In this document: positions 20,026-30,467 of the stretch, in pieces
Position numbering within the stretch: position 1 is the first letter of the stretch
Layout of the letters: each line of letters starts with the position of its first letter
Origin: Mastigamoeba balamuthi
Lineage: Eukaryota; Evosea; Mastigamoebida; Mastigamoebidae
Length of the DNA: 64,000 nt
Direction: 5' to 3'
NCBI GenBank assembly: GCA_902651635.1
Contig: CACRSC010000085.1
Coordinates: forward strand, 1 to 64,000
Notes under the pieces: generated by a model
Databases searched by the model: none
The model's input: only the letters and a program-made list of their open reading frames with translations
Told to the model about the DNA's origin: nothing
Made by a program: the position numbers and the translations under genes

Positions 20026-20765
20026 ATGGACCCTCCCCTCACTAAGAAATATCTTATTCAGATTTTACCATTCTCAGATTCATTTCTCGAGACACCTCTT
20101 TTGATGAGTACCACTGGCCGCAAGGACCCACACTTCAAGAACAAGGCTGCAGTGCTTGCCGCGCAGCCCAAGGGCGATCGACACATGTGGGTCGACCACT
20201 CCACTGAGGCAGCAGTCCACTGGCATCACGGTCAGGGATTACGGCCTATCAGGCCACCCCCAATCGTACTGCTGGACAGCAGTACTGAGGAAGAAGATGA
20301 ACAGGATGATGAGGACGAGTCCCTCCCTGGTGTAAGTCTCTGTCTCGAGCAGCTCAACTCTGCAGTGTGTCACGCTGTGGAGAGCTTCAAGGCCAAGCAC
20401 CTCCAAGCATCAGTTTGCACAAGCTGCCACCAAACATTTGTGTTCAATACCATCGTCACACAGTACTTTGACATGTGTCTTTGCCCTTTGATGTGCAGCT
20501 GTCATATATGCATGTTTCTCATGCTTGCAACCACAGCACGAATATGGAAGACAAAGGTCGCTACTTCCGTGCAACACTCAATCCTCTGGTGCTCCAACCC
20601 ATTCTTGGCATTGGATGGTTTGCCATTGCATTTTCTGGCAATGACTCATTCGAAGTACGAAGCCCTGTGACTGTGCACTACTACAAGCCAGATTCGAACC
20701 GCCCATACAACCTTGACATTGAAATGTGCTGGTTGCGTCTCAATTCAAATGGTGTTCCTGTCTGA
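20026..20765 (+). CDS. Unknown gene, acidic N-part and conserved-looking C-part
   Basis: A first frame (from 20107, MSTTGRKDPHFKNKAAVLAA, including MWVDHSTEAAVHWHHGQ and an acidic EEEDEQDDEDE run) goes on to ASVCTSCHQTFVFNTIVTQY. A second frame then takes over near 20475 (SLPFDVQLSYMHVSHACNHS, FRATLNPLVLQPILGIGWFA, VTVHYYKPDSNRPYNLDIEM) and ends at TGA 20765. The acidic run is followed by GGTGTAAGTC, a good splice donor, so the first exon may end near 20330; the second frame switch could be a splice or a frameshift. The codon-level coherence of the C-part is strong. No family recognised; the position after repeat R3 hints at a mobile-element gene, but a host gene is possible. Confidence 0.45.
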
Positions 20766-20769
20766 GTAA

Positions 20770-22890
20770 CTGTTGAAAACACAGATTTTTTGCTTTTATT
20801 GCCCAGATTATTATTGGGTTGTGCTCTCACTGCTGGTCAATGCCTTTAGCTTCTGGGCAGTCTTGTCAGTCTCTTAGATACTCTGTGAGTGAGTGAGTCA
20901 AACATGAGACCGGGGTAAGAACACAGTTCCCTTCCATCTGTATTTGAAGAGTTGGACCCATATGTTGACACTGTGCTGCAGCACGGGGCCCAGTCAGTGG
21001 CAGAGCAGCTGTGATATCATGATCACAGTGTAGTGACCTTGCAGTGCATGACTATCACTGTATCAGATGATAGCACAGTACTCGTACATGATAAATGCAC
21101 ATGATTACCATACTGTGAAGCCACAGGCCATGCTGGACTTGGAGGCATTGATAGTGATGGGACTGCAAAGGTCGAGCCAGAGCATGCTTGAGTCATGGTC
21201 ATCCCACAGTGAGAGCACAAGGACCATGCTATAGTGCAGCATCTTCTCCTGGGCTCTCATGCCGTCCTTGGCCTTAAAGTCATCAGAGATACTAAAGACA
21301 GACTTCTAGTTGTGGTCATCAGATGTGCAATGCTGCCCACTGAGTCTTCTGGTCATTATGAATGGCATCTTAATTCTGTCTTTGCACAGTGCTAACTTAC
21401 ACACTCAATAACATTACACATCTTTGTGTCATATCATCATTCACTGCCTCACGACATCAGATAAGCCCTTAAACCTTAAGGCACAGGTTCCCAATGCCTT
21501 GATCATTTATCTACTCCAACATCAAGTTCAGCCCCATCAGCTCCACCACCCCCAGTGTCCCCATGTCCACACCCTCGGCCTCAAGCTCCACCACTCATCA
21601 GAGCTCTGCAGCTCCTGATCACAGCTCCACTATTTCCCCTGCAGCTCACGACCACAGCTCCATGGTCTATTAGAGCTCTGCTGCTCACCTCAGCTCTGCA
21701 GCTCATCAGAGCTCTGCAGCCCATGGACACACAAGCTCAGTGCATGCATACTTAAGTGCCAAGTACCTATCAAGCTCCAAGCGCCCAATGCCTATTGACT
21801 CATCAGTGCACAAGTCCATATCAGCAGTTGTCATTTATGTGGTAATGCTGACTGTCCTCATGGCTCACCTCTGAGGGGGCCTGAGGACCCTGCAGCAGTG
21901 AACCTAAGGGTGAGTGCTTGTGCATGACTTGATGGGTAGGAATTGCTATCAAAAGGGTCAAAAACGTTACAAATATAGGCAGGAACATGCCCTTCATGCA
22001 TTATACTGTTCAGCACTTACATAATCGAATTTCACAGGAAAATTCGATTTTTCTGCCTTTCTAACAGAGATAAACGAAGACTAAATTCGAAAGTGCCGGC
22101 AGATAAATGAGCCGCCGGCAGATAACTGGAAACAGCTTTTTCTCACTCAATTCCAGCTTTTTATCGCATATTAATAGCAATTGTGATGCAGAAACTTCTG
22201 AAAAATGACAATTTTGTGGTCAAATTGACCTAGAACACCCCTAAAAGGAGCAAAACGAGCAGGAATAAAGCAGGAAAAGCTACCTGCCACTGGCAGATAG
22301 AAAAACCGCCGACAGAGTGCCAGCAGATAACTTTTTTCTGAGCAATTCCGGCCCATCAGTGCATGACTATCACTGCTGTTCTGTTCAGTAACATGATTGT
22401 ACTGATTACTATCCTCTGACCACTTACTATATGTCTCTGTTATACTCATATAACACTGTATATTCTGTATGCTGACTTACATTACACTGTCATTAAACTG
22501 TTATAAAGATGTATGCATATGGGAAATTCCAGCATCTTCTGTTATGTCACACTGGCCCCTAACAGCTTCATACTCAGTCAGTACTGCCTGGATACAGATC
22601 TGCACATCCTTGTGACATGCACTTCGTGCTCATCTTACTCATGACCTGCTTGTTGTCATTTGTGTATTCTGTAATGTGATCATCATTAATGCTGCAAGTC
22701 ATAGGCCATAAACACAGCAGTGATGATCATTATGCACAGGGGGCTATGCAGTCATTGGACAGAGGTGATTGATCATAGTGAGTACTGCACAGTATGAAGG
22801 TTGTGCTCATCTCATGGCATTCTCCTATCTGACATACAAATTAGCAGTGTTTTCATTTTATAAAAAAAAGTACTTTCAAAAAGAAAGGCC
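20770..22890. other. Long gene-poor stretch with simple repeats
   Basis: No convincing gene. At about 21570-21730 the word AGCTCTGCAGCTCATCAGAG recurs in several variants (a short tandem repeat). At 22095-22135 and 22320-22355 a pair of direct repeats share CAGATAAC and TTTTTCTSASYAATTCC. The rest shows no recognisable structure. Confidence 0.4.
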
Positions 22891-22896
22891 TTTATT
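22891..22896 (-). terminator. Polyadenylation signal AATAAA overlapping the stop codon
   Basis: On the minus strand the gene ends AGATAATAAAGG: the TAA stop at 22897-22895 shares two bases with AATAAA. A fairly A/T-rich stretch follows, suitable for 3-prime end formation. Confidence 0.6.
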
Positions 22897-25759
22897 ATCT
22901 TTGGCAGAGATGCAGCCACTTCCCACGAAGATCGACCATCATGGCCTCCATGAGAACATCAGCATTCACAAGCCTGATGCCTTTTCCTGCCCGGCGCTTG
23001 CCTTGGCGAAACGTGTGAAACTGGATAGCAACCTTGTGATCATGATGAGAACACTCAGCACGTTGAGCATTGTACTGCTTGAGCTTGCCATGTTTTTTGC
23101 ATAACTTGAGAGCATGTTGGAAGACAAGATGCTCATAGATGCGCACTCCTGAAGGGTTATACTCCAAGGCAAATGCTGCACATGCCTTAGCAGCCCTTGT
23201 CTTGAACTCTGCCATATCATCAATTCCCGAGTGTACCTTGTTCAGCAAGTCATACAGACTTGTCCACAGGTCATGCTGATATGGAGTCTGGCGTGCAGGA
23301 AAGAGAGTTGCCTCGAAGTCAGCGAGGAAGCTCTCATTGTCCTCAATTGCCTTGGCCTTTCTGCCATCTAGCCACAGGAAGAACTTAGTCTTTTTCGTCT
23401 CTGTGGGAACTGGAAGATGATGCTCCTTGAGCAAGGCAATGAACTGAGTCATCTTCTTATCTGCCTGGGCACGGCTCCAGAGGCAGAAGATCCAGTGGCC
23501 TGTGATACGAAGATGTGCATGAAGTGTATCGAATACAATCTTGTCCAATGGATTGTCGACAATCAGTACACCATTGGTCCAGCTCTTGCGTGTCTCACCC
23601 TTGATTGAATGGTCTGTGGTAACAGTACAGTAAGGGCAGTCACTGTGCCAATGCTCCTTGTTGAACGGGGTTTTCATGTCCAACATCGCCCACAACGCCT
23701 TCAGGTCGGGAGCAAGAACAAACTTGAAGGCAAAGCCAAGTGTCTTGTCTGTTTCGAGGTTGCGCATCTCAGTGAAGATGTGAGTAAGCTTGCTTCTGAA
23801 TGTCTCGGCATTCTCCTTCCCGGCATAGACAGCAATTGGGTAGTTGATGCCCTTGACGATCTCTGGCCTCTTCCAGATAAACTTGCCCGTCTCCTTGCCC
23901 ACCTCCTTGTCTGCCTCCATGCCCGTGTTCTTGTCTACCTCCTTGTGCATCTTCTTGCCCACCTCCGTGCCCACCTTCATGCCTGTCTCCTTGCCCGTGA
24001 CCTTGCCTGCGTCCTTGCCTGTGACCTTGCTTTCATCCTTGCCTGTGTCCTTGCTCGTGTTCTTGCTCGTGTCCTTGCCTGCATCCTTGCTCACATCCTT
24101 GCCCACATTCTTGCTCGTGTTCTTGCCTGTGACCTTGCTCACGTCCTTGCCTGTGACCTTGCTCGCATCCTTGCCTGTGTCTTTGCCTGTGTCCTTGCTC
24201 GCATCCTTGCTAGCATTCTTGCTTGTGTTCTTGCCCACGTCCTTGCCCGCATCCTTGCTCGTGTTCTTGCCTGTGACCTTGCTCACGTCCTTGCCCACGT
24301 CCTTGCCCATGTCCATGCTCACGTCCTTGCCCGTGTCCTTGCCCATGTCCTTGCTTATGACCTTGCTCGTGTTCTTGCCCGCGTCCTTGCTCGCATCCTT
24401 GCTCATGTCCTTGCTCACATCCTTGCCTGCGTACTTGCCCACGTCCTTGCCCGTGTCCTTGCCAGTGTCCTTGCCCACGACCTTGTCTGCATCCTTGCCC
24501 ATGACCTTGCCCGTGACCTTGCTCACGTCCTTGCCCGTATCCTTGTATGCGTCCTTTCCCACGTCCTTACTCATATTCTTGTCCACGTCCTTGCCTGCCT
24601 TCTTGCCTGCATCGGTGCCTGTCTTCTTGCCTGTCTTCTTGTTCACCTTCTCGTCGTTGTCACAGAGGAACTGCATAAGAACACGGACGTGCTTCTGCCC
24701 TACAGCATCTGTGCCATCGACAACGATCTTGGCCATGACCTCGTCCTTCTCCGGCTGGCCCATGTCCTTAATGAACGTCACGAGGCTCCTTGGCGAGATC
24801 GAGACTGTGTCCGTGAGCCTGTTGTGCTCGAGCTTGAACTGCTTCTTGATCTTGTTGTTGACCTTCTTGCGGTAGCGCCTGAGAGCACTGAGACCTGGCA
24901 TCAGGCTATTGAACGTCTTGTTGTACATGTGAAGTGCCTGGTATTGCCGATCAGTAAGACTGAGGTCCTGGCAGAGGTGAAGCACATCTTCAAGTGACAG
25001 CTTGGTCTGCATGAAGCGCTGGTCAAGAGCTCGAGCGACTTTGAACTGCTGAGGGTGAGGGTGCGAAACATAAATATAAGAGCAAATTTCAAATATTTGA
25101 AAAGAACATGTGAAAAGTAGGAGGAAGAGAGACGGTGCACCAACAATCTCATCAAGGCTCTCACCAATGCCAGCAAGGACATTCGCAGCTCTCTTGTAGT
25201 GCCGGCACCGAGTTTCTCCATTAGCATCAGAGAACACCTTCTTTGCTCTGATCTTGGGCTGGTCCTTGGCTTGAACGGCCTTGAGCTTCTGGTGAAGGAG
25301 CACGATCACCTGCTTGGCATTCTTGAGCTGAATTAGGGCATCTCTGAGCTCTGGTGGCGATGGCAGTGGCGATGGCGATAACAATGATGATGACAATGAT
25401 GATGATGATGACGATGACAATGGCGCAGACACAGTGAAGGCTCGGCCTGCCCTCTGTGGCACTATAATATGGTCGGTCAGAGGGTGCAGTTGGTAGCCAG
25501 GCAGGTGGCGGCACATACAACACTTGAGGTGATGGTCAAGGGTGCTGTGGGGCAGGCCGAGCATGGTTGCAGCTCTTGTCACGGCGACATGGTCCAACCG
25601 CACCATGTGCTCCATGATCTGATACAGCGTCTCCTTGGCTTGAGCGACCTCAGGGTTGAAGCCACGGGCCTTTGCGAGTTTAAGAGCAGCTTCCTTGGCA
25701 GCGGTGCGTGGTGGGGCATTGCGTGCATGGGATGTTTTGGTTTTGGCAGTTGGAGTCAC
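22895..25759 (-). CDS. Large DDE transposase-like protein with CxxC insert and lysine-rich minisatellite
   Basis: A 954-codon open frame. No in-frame ATG stands at the frame's 5-prime end; the first is at 25615 unless an upstream exon exists. Order: Ala/Lys-rich start; a serine run (SSSSSSLSSSLL); HYKRAANVLAGIGESLDEIV; a read-through intron of about 115 bp (25045-25158); VARALDQRF; MAKIVVDGTDAVGQKHVRVL (likely first catalytic Asp); the repeat at 23880-24640; FKFVLAPDLKALWAMLD then CPYC (second Asp and zinc-finger-like pair); NPLDKIVFDTLHAHLRITG; LDGRKAKAIEDNESFLADF; YEHLVFQHALKLCKKHGKL and YNAQRAECSHHDH. This plan (DLK..L....CPYC, D.LH..LRI, LF..QTPY.H, HG.L..Y..QR.E) matches an uncharacterised transposase family of cnidarians, sponges and protists. 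The single intact frame suggests recent activity or domestication. Substrate and element ends unknown. Confidence 0.6.
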   Translation of the reverse strand: MTPTAKTKTSHARNAPPRTAAKEAALKLAKARGFNPEVAQAKETLYQIMEHMVRLDHVAVTRAATMLGLPHSTLDHHLKCCMCRHLPGYQLHPLTDHIIVPQRAGRAFTVSAPLSSSSSSSLSSSLLSPSPLPSPPELRDALIQLKNAKQVIVLLHQKLKAVQAKDQPKIRAKKVFSDANGETRCRHYKRAANVLAGIGESLDEIVGAPSLFLLLFTCSFQIFEICSYIYVSHPHPQQFKVARALDQRFMQTKLSLEDVLHLCQDLSLTDRQYQALHMYNKTFNSLMPGLSALRRYRKKVNNKIKKQFKLEHNRLTDTVSISPRSLVTFIKDMGQPEKDEVMAKIVVDGTDAVGQKHVRVLMQFLCDNDEKVNKKTGKKTGTDAGKKAGKDVDKNMSKDVGKDAYKDTGKDVSKVTGKVMGKDADKVVGKDTGKDTGKDVGKYAGKDVSKDMSKDASKDAGKNTSKVISKDMGKDTGKDVSMDMGKDVGKDVSKVTGKNTSKDAGKDVGKNTSKNASKDASKDTGKDTGKDASKVTGKDVSKVTGKNTSKNVGKDVSKDAGKDTSKNTSKDTGKDESKVTGKDAGKVTGKETGMKVGTEVGKKMHKEVDKNTGMEADKEVGKETGKFIWKRPEIVKGINYPIAVYAGKENAETFRSKLTHIFTEMRNLETDKTLGFAFKFVLAPDLKALWAMLDMKTPFNKEHWHSDCPYCTVTTDHSIKGETRKSWTNGVLIVDNPLDKIVFDTLHAHLRITGHWIFCLWSRAQADKKMTQFIALLKEHHLPVPTETKKTKFFLWLDGRKAKAIEDNESFLADFEATLFPARQTPYQHDLWTSLYDLLNKVHSGIDDMAEFKTRAAKACAAFALEYNPSGVRIYEHLVFQHALKLCKKHGKLKQYNAQRAECSHHDHKVAIQFHTFRQGKRRAGKGIRLVNADVLMEAMMVDLRGKWLHLCQR
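23880..24640 (-). repeat. 12-bp coding minisatellite (four-residue units)
   Basis: About 60 units of a 12-base word, on the plus strand CTTGCC(C/T)G(C/T)GTC with variants, translate on the minus strand to four-residue units such as GKDV, SKDT, GKDA and SKVT. Every unit begins G/S-K. The run stays in frame over some 760 bp and lies between two conserved transposase blocks. Confidence 0.95.
25045..25158 (-). other. Probable short intron in the large transposase-like gene
   Basis: Between DEIV and FKVARAL the frame passes through a non-conserved, Phe/Leu/Ser-rich segment (APSLFLLLFTCSFQIF). At the DNA level it begins GTTGGTGCAC and ends CACCCTCAG, with a pyrimidine-rich end. Its length is near a multiple of three, which explains why the frame stays open. 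Confidence 0.6.
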
Positions 25760-26555
25760 GCATGCATGGGGGTGTTTTGGTTTTGGTGGTTCGAGTCACA
25801 CACAGAGAAGATTTATATCAACAAAACTTCCAGCTCACATCCAGCCCAGTTACACGCAGGGCTTAATATGGGCGGGGGACCAGGGGTGGAGTTGATGCCT
25901 TTGGAAGCTAATTTTAGACCAGTGGGAGAAATCTGCTCACAACTTAGCTAAAACCACAGAAGCAGAGGTAGGAGCTGGCTAAGGCAAACTGAAGTGGTTG
26001 TTACATCTGAAACCCTTACCAGTCTCCTCCACCCCCAGAACAATTTTTATACACAGGCATGAACAAATGAGTCTGAAACTTGGCATTAATAGCATGCAAT
26101 TACCTATGAATAGTGGAGAGTAATGCCCGAAGATGAGGTGACTTATGAAGGACTGAGGCTGAGTGAGGGGACTGGGATTTTGTCCTGGCCTAAATTTGTT
26201 TGTCCTTCACCTCTGTTGTTGCTCTGTCTTTTTTTGACGGTGAAGCAATACCATCTGATCACTGATCTATCCATTGCTGGGCTGTTTCACAGCTGTAGTG
26301 CACATACTATGCAATATGCCTCTTGCCACAATGTGGGCCCATTGAATGGTTGTGCAAGAACCATAACTCCCATCTTTGTTTCTCTGTGAGAGACATTTTT
26401 GTCTTAAATAGAGATTCCGAATTTCAGATTTATATGATCAGATCATATTATGGCCTATCATCACTCCAATTGGAATTCTCAGTAATTGAAGTGTTCATGA
26501 AATAAGGTGGGCTAGTTGATTGTGATTTGTACTGTAACACAAAAAAGTTCCACAT
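25760..26555. other. Upstream flank of the large transposase-like gene
   Basis: A direct duplication of about 40 bp at 25733-25800 (TTTTGGTTTTGGYRGTT and GAGTCACRCAYRCA twice) spans the presumed 5-prime end of the gene. Beyond it no gene is seen. Confidence 0.4.
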
Positions 26556-26740
26556 TCTACATCTTGACTAAACTCAATTTTCGACAACAAAATCCAGATT
26601 CCTGAAAAGTAACTTCATATTGTTGTATTCAGAGTAGAGATAAATCTAATTACAAAGCTTCGTCTCATTCAGACAAGATCTTTTTCACAGGAGCGGAGTT
26701 GTATTCTCTGTGATTTGCTTTAAGACTGTTTCTTTAGCAT
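26556..26740 (+). repeat. Dispersed repeat R2, copy 1
   Basis: Similar to 42570-42760 at roughly 85 percent by eye: shared words include TTTTCGACAAC, AAATCCAGATTCCTGAAAAG, TCGTCTCATTCAGACAAGA and CTTTTTCACAGGA, in the same order. It overlaps the end of a small minus-strand reading frame. Confidence 0.75.
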
Positions 26741-26966
26741 AATAAAATTTGGCATTCAATACATCTAACTCAGCAGTGAGTTGAGCAATCTTTGGCTTAT
26801 TATTCTTTCTCTGACACTCATCAAGCTATTTTGTTTTTGTAATAATTTTCTTTTTGGGACCATATGCATAATAATATGACGGATACTCATCTAAATCAAT
26901 TTTGCTGTTCTTCTGTTTCTTAGCAAGACAGACCTTACATAATTTGCTTCGTTTTCCATTTTTCAT
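26685..26966 (-). pseudogene. Small basic CxxC reading frame
   Basis: From ATG 26966: MKNGKRSKLCKVCLAKKQKN, then KIDLDEYPSYYYAYGPKKK, one in-frame TAG at 26828, then IAQLTAELDVLNAKFYYAKE and a stop at 26687-26685. The first part has a CxxC pair in a lysine-rich setting and the second a short coiled-coil-like helix, a plan common among small giant-virus and protist nucleic-acid-binding proteins. It adjoins the AT-rich viral-type block and shares its composition. With one internal stop it is probably decayed; the family is unknown. Confidence 0.35.
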
Positions 26967-27199
26967 TATTTAAACATATTATCTGTGTATTCTTTCTCAT
27001 GTATTGTGCTAAACTCATCCAAATAAATATTTAATAAATTCTTCTGTATCATTAGGAAATAATAAAAGTATTCATGGTGATGAATTAACAACAATAATAA
27101 ACACAACAACTATAAATAATATTATTGTGATTAAATAATTTGTTACAATAGAATAGAATTGGCAATGCAACAAATGGGTCGAGATATTTCACTATATAA

Positions 27200-29150
27200 A
27201 TATTATTCATATTTCATCTTTCGCATATGGAAATTGGACACGTTACACTCTATTTTGTTCATTTAAAAAATTAGAACAGCAAGTTGTATTGTTGTATTAA
27301 GTCAAGTAGAAATGGATATGATCCATTCGGTGCAAATAGAAATGATTTTCCAGCAACTGCTTATGATTATATGGCAAATTGTAACTGTTATGATAATTTG
27401 ATATTGCAAAATGGAGAGGTTGGATTATGGGGTATATTTAATTGCTGTTCATTAACAAATCTTGATTGTGAAATTCAAAAAAGTATTGGTTCTTCAAATG
27501 TAATAGCACCTGATGGATTACAAGGAACAGGATTTTTTATGAAAATGAAAGGCAAAATTATGTTTCTATAGGTCCGTGACACCTGACATGTATTGGTGCA
27601 ATAATATTACAATTTCTCTTTTTATTATTGTGAACAAACACAATGTCCATTGAGAGATTATGGTGGTGGTGTTAGAATTTTATCAATGTACTCTTAAGGT
27701 CATGCAAATTCTGGGAGTGCACATTATGCTCGTTATGTTTTTGACCATGCTAAAATACAATTTGGAGATGCAATTGTAACATGTGAATATAATATTATTG
27801 GTGATTATGTTACATTATCAGGATAAACCAATATTTATTTAGGTCCTTTTACTATTCAACAAACATATTTAACCAATTAATTATATGGTGGTTCAGTTAC
27901 CAATTCTATCATGTCAGGTGGTTACGGAACTTGTTATATTCTAGATACAAATAATTCAACATCAAGTGATACTGGAGCATTAGTAATAATAAAGGTTTAG
28001 AATTAGTTGGAAATACATATTTGGGTTAAAAATTGACAGTAATAAATACAGATAACGCAACGAATGCAACAAGTTGAGCATTATATGTAAAAGGAGGAAC
28101 ATTTATTAGTATAGATTTAAAAGTCAGTAACTCAGAAGATGATAGCACTTTAAGTGCGGACCAAGTAATTTATAGATATGGAGTAATTACTTTGACAGCT
28201 CAATCAAACGACGTGTATTCAGGTGCATTCACTGTATCTGAAGGAGTAGGAATTGTAAAAAAATTGATTTGTTGGAGGAAATGAAAATGTGGCTGGTTAT
28301 ATGGTTATTGAATCAACTGCTTTGTCTCCAAGTTTCACATCTGGTGCATTAGTTGTAAAGAGCAGAATTGAAGTGTATCAGAATTTAATAGCACAAGGAA
28401 TTCTTGGCTGTTAGAGTGGTATGTTATCATATAATACTGAAAATTCGACATCTGCTTCTTCTGGGTCAGTTAAAATTTCAGGAGGTTTAGAAGTAAATAA
28501 AAAGTAATATGTGGGGTCTAACGCCGTTATTGGGGAATATAGTGTTATTTATAATACTTCGGATATAGCCAGCACTGATTCTGGATGCTTGCAATTATTA
28601 GGAGGTTGTGGAATTACCAAAGGTTTGACTGTTGGTGGAACTGAAAAAATTATTAATTCGACTGAATCAACTTCAAATTAAGGTGGAAGTTTCAAAACTC
28701 TCGGAGGTTGTGGAATCGGGAAATTCCTTTTTCTTGGTGGTGATTTAAATGTTTCTGGAAATATTACCGGAAGTATACCAGCTCCAAATTATGGAACAGA
28801 CGGTAGCACATCTACAGATTCAGAAGCATTTCAATTATTAGATGGCATGGGTCTTACTGGGTCTGCTTTTTATTGGAAATAATTGTGTTGTTCAAAATGT
28901 AGATGAAGCAACCGATATTTCCACAGGGTCACTTGTTGTATTTGATGGAGCATCAATAAAGAAAAAACTTTATTCGTATCGTTTCAGATGCAATGAAAAT
29001 GCAACAATAGGCCAAGATTTGACAGTGATAGGTGATATTAATCAATCCGAAACATTATTCCAAAATAAAACAGATAAGGTCACAGCTACAGGCTCTGGTA
29101 GTGTTCAAATATTAGGTGGTGCATCTATTAGTAAAACGATTTATTGAAAT
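27200..29150 (+). other. Giant-virus-like (NCLDV or phage fibre-type) repeat protein fossil
   Basis: A block about 2 kb long, much richer in A+T than its flanks. From about 27700 the plus strand carries repeated modules of the kind found in large fibre or surface proteins of Mimivirus relatives and some phages: a Ser/Thr/Asp-rich word like NSTSSDTGAL or TSASSGSVKI, then a glycine-rich GGLEV or GGCGI word, then LTVGGT or ATIGQDLTV. At least seven such modules can be counted, spaced about 150-230 bp, to ASISKTIY at 29146. An upstream part has NCYDNLILQNGEVGLWGIFN. It is heavily broken (more than ten interruptions) and so old. No capsid or polymerase gene is visible in the window. Confidence 0.6.
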
Positions 29151-29489
29151 TCGTTAATTTTTTTCCATCCACTCGGAAAAAACTTCCTGTTTATCCAGCC
29201 CTTGGCCGACCCTGTAAAGTTAAAGTAGCTCACGTGATCAGTTGCACCTCCACTGCGCACTCTGAGCTTCGTGGCACCGATAGCAAGCATGCTGAAGACA
29301 AGCAGGGGCAGCTCCTGGGGATCGTCTCTTCACGAACAGCAGCACAAGACCCATCAGCACAGCATCATGCCATGAGAGTCGTGCGAGGGCCTGTCGCAAA
29401 GACCACAGCAGAGCCATGGCCCCACGTGATGACAGATCCCGTGTGCACAACGTTGCTGTACTCTGTGAGTGGCATTGCCTTAGAGATCC

Positions 29490-30310
29490 CTGCAGCAGGT
29501 GCAGCCTCAATGTGAAATAACTCACATGCCCACCACGTACTGGCTCCAGTAGATTGCCTTGCTTGTTCACAGCAGCAGCACAGCCTGGCAGCATGGAACT
29601 GTGTCACTTGCTTACTTCTGGGTGAAATTCCTTTTTCACAAAGAGCATTCGCACTGACCAACAGCACGTTTAAGAGAAAAGAAAAGTGTAGTTCGGTGGT
29701 CTAGGGGAACAGGAACAGTTCTATGCTCTTAGATTTCGTTTTTCTTGTTCTTCAATGGCGGCAGGCTTCTACTAAGCCAGTAAAACGGCTGTTAGGGGTT
29801 CTAGAGAGTCTGAAAGGAGTGCCCCCTATGGGACATTGGTGGGGGATGTGAGAATGCTGTGTCTGTTAACATGTAGACTACTTGATTGAGTGCATGCTCC
29901 TTAGATGTGTACTGGTGTGGAGCTCGGAAGCAGTAGTTAATGCTGTCAGAGGAGATCCCATCATTTTCATATGTTCCATGATCGTCTTGCCACTTGGCCA
30001 TGAGCATGGTTACAAGAATGGCGGCTGCATCACTCTGCTATAGCTAAGCTGCTGAGAAGGAATTGTGGGGTCGGCTGGTTGCTTCGTGATCCACAGAATC
30101 ATGGTCACTGCTCCAAAAGTGGCTAGAGTTATCACAATTTTCCTTTTCATCTTACCCTGGTGAAGAAAGAGAAAGTCCCTCAATACAATCACATTATTTG
30201 TCTGAACACAAATTGTGACGTCATTTTGGTCACTTAGGTTAAACAGATTTTAGGAGAAATCCTATCTATTATGCCCCATTGATACAGAGATATTGATAGA
30301 CCTGCCCTAG
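29490..30310 (-). pseudogene. Broken duplicate of the membrane-anchored methyltransferase gene
   Basis: Minus strand 30310-29915 matches 46228-46625 closely, including about 80 bp upstream of the coding region (TAACCTAAGTGACCAAAATG region), the LKDFLFLHQGKM stretch, KIVITLATFGAVTMILWITK and QQLSYSRVMQPPF. A deletion near 29995 shifts the frame, and after 29918 the match stops. It resumes near 29530 with WACELFHIE, the counterpart of WRACELFHVDGGH in the intact gene, in which the DGGH motif is lost. Because flanking sequence is copied too, this is a segmental duplication rather than a retrocopy. It is certainly non-functional. Confidence 0.85.
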
Positions 30311-30467
30311 CCATCTTGCGGTCAAAACTTGGTAATTTTATTATCTACAACTTGATCAGAACATCACTGTTCAGCAGACTACTGCACAGCTCACCCAAGC
30401 CGTTCTCATGCTGAATCCGGTTGGTATGATTCAGTATGTGTGCGAGCTGGGGTGGGCAGCACACTTG

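Noticed and set aside
21424-21755. Pro/His/Leu-rich frames
   Set aside because: They come from a simple repeat of AGCTCTGCAGCTC-type words.
23236-24640. CRISPR-like array
   Set aside because: Units are contiguous 12-bp coding repeats without spacers.
23609-24997. Long plus-strand frames of Leu/Ala/Val/His repeats opposite the large transposase-like gene
   Set aside because: They are the reverse-strand shadow of the 12-bp minisatellite; conserved blocks are all on the minus strand.
29690-29760. Possible tRNA-like stretch (AGTTCGGTGGTCTAGGGGAA)
   Set aside because: No matching acceptor stem, anticodon arm or GGTTCGA T-loop at the right distances.
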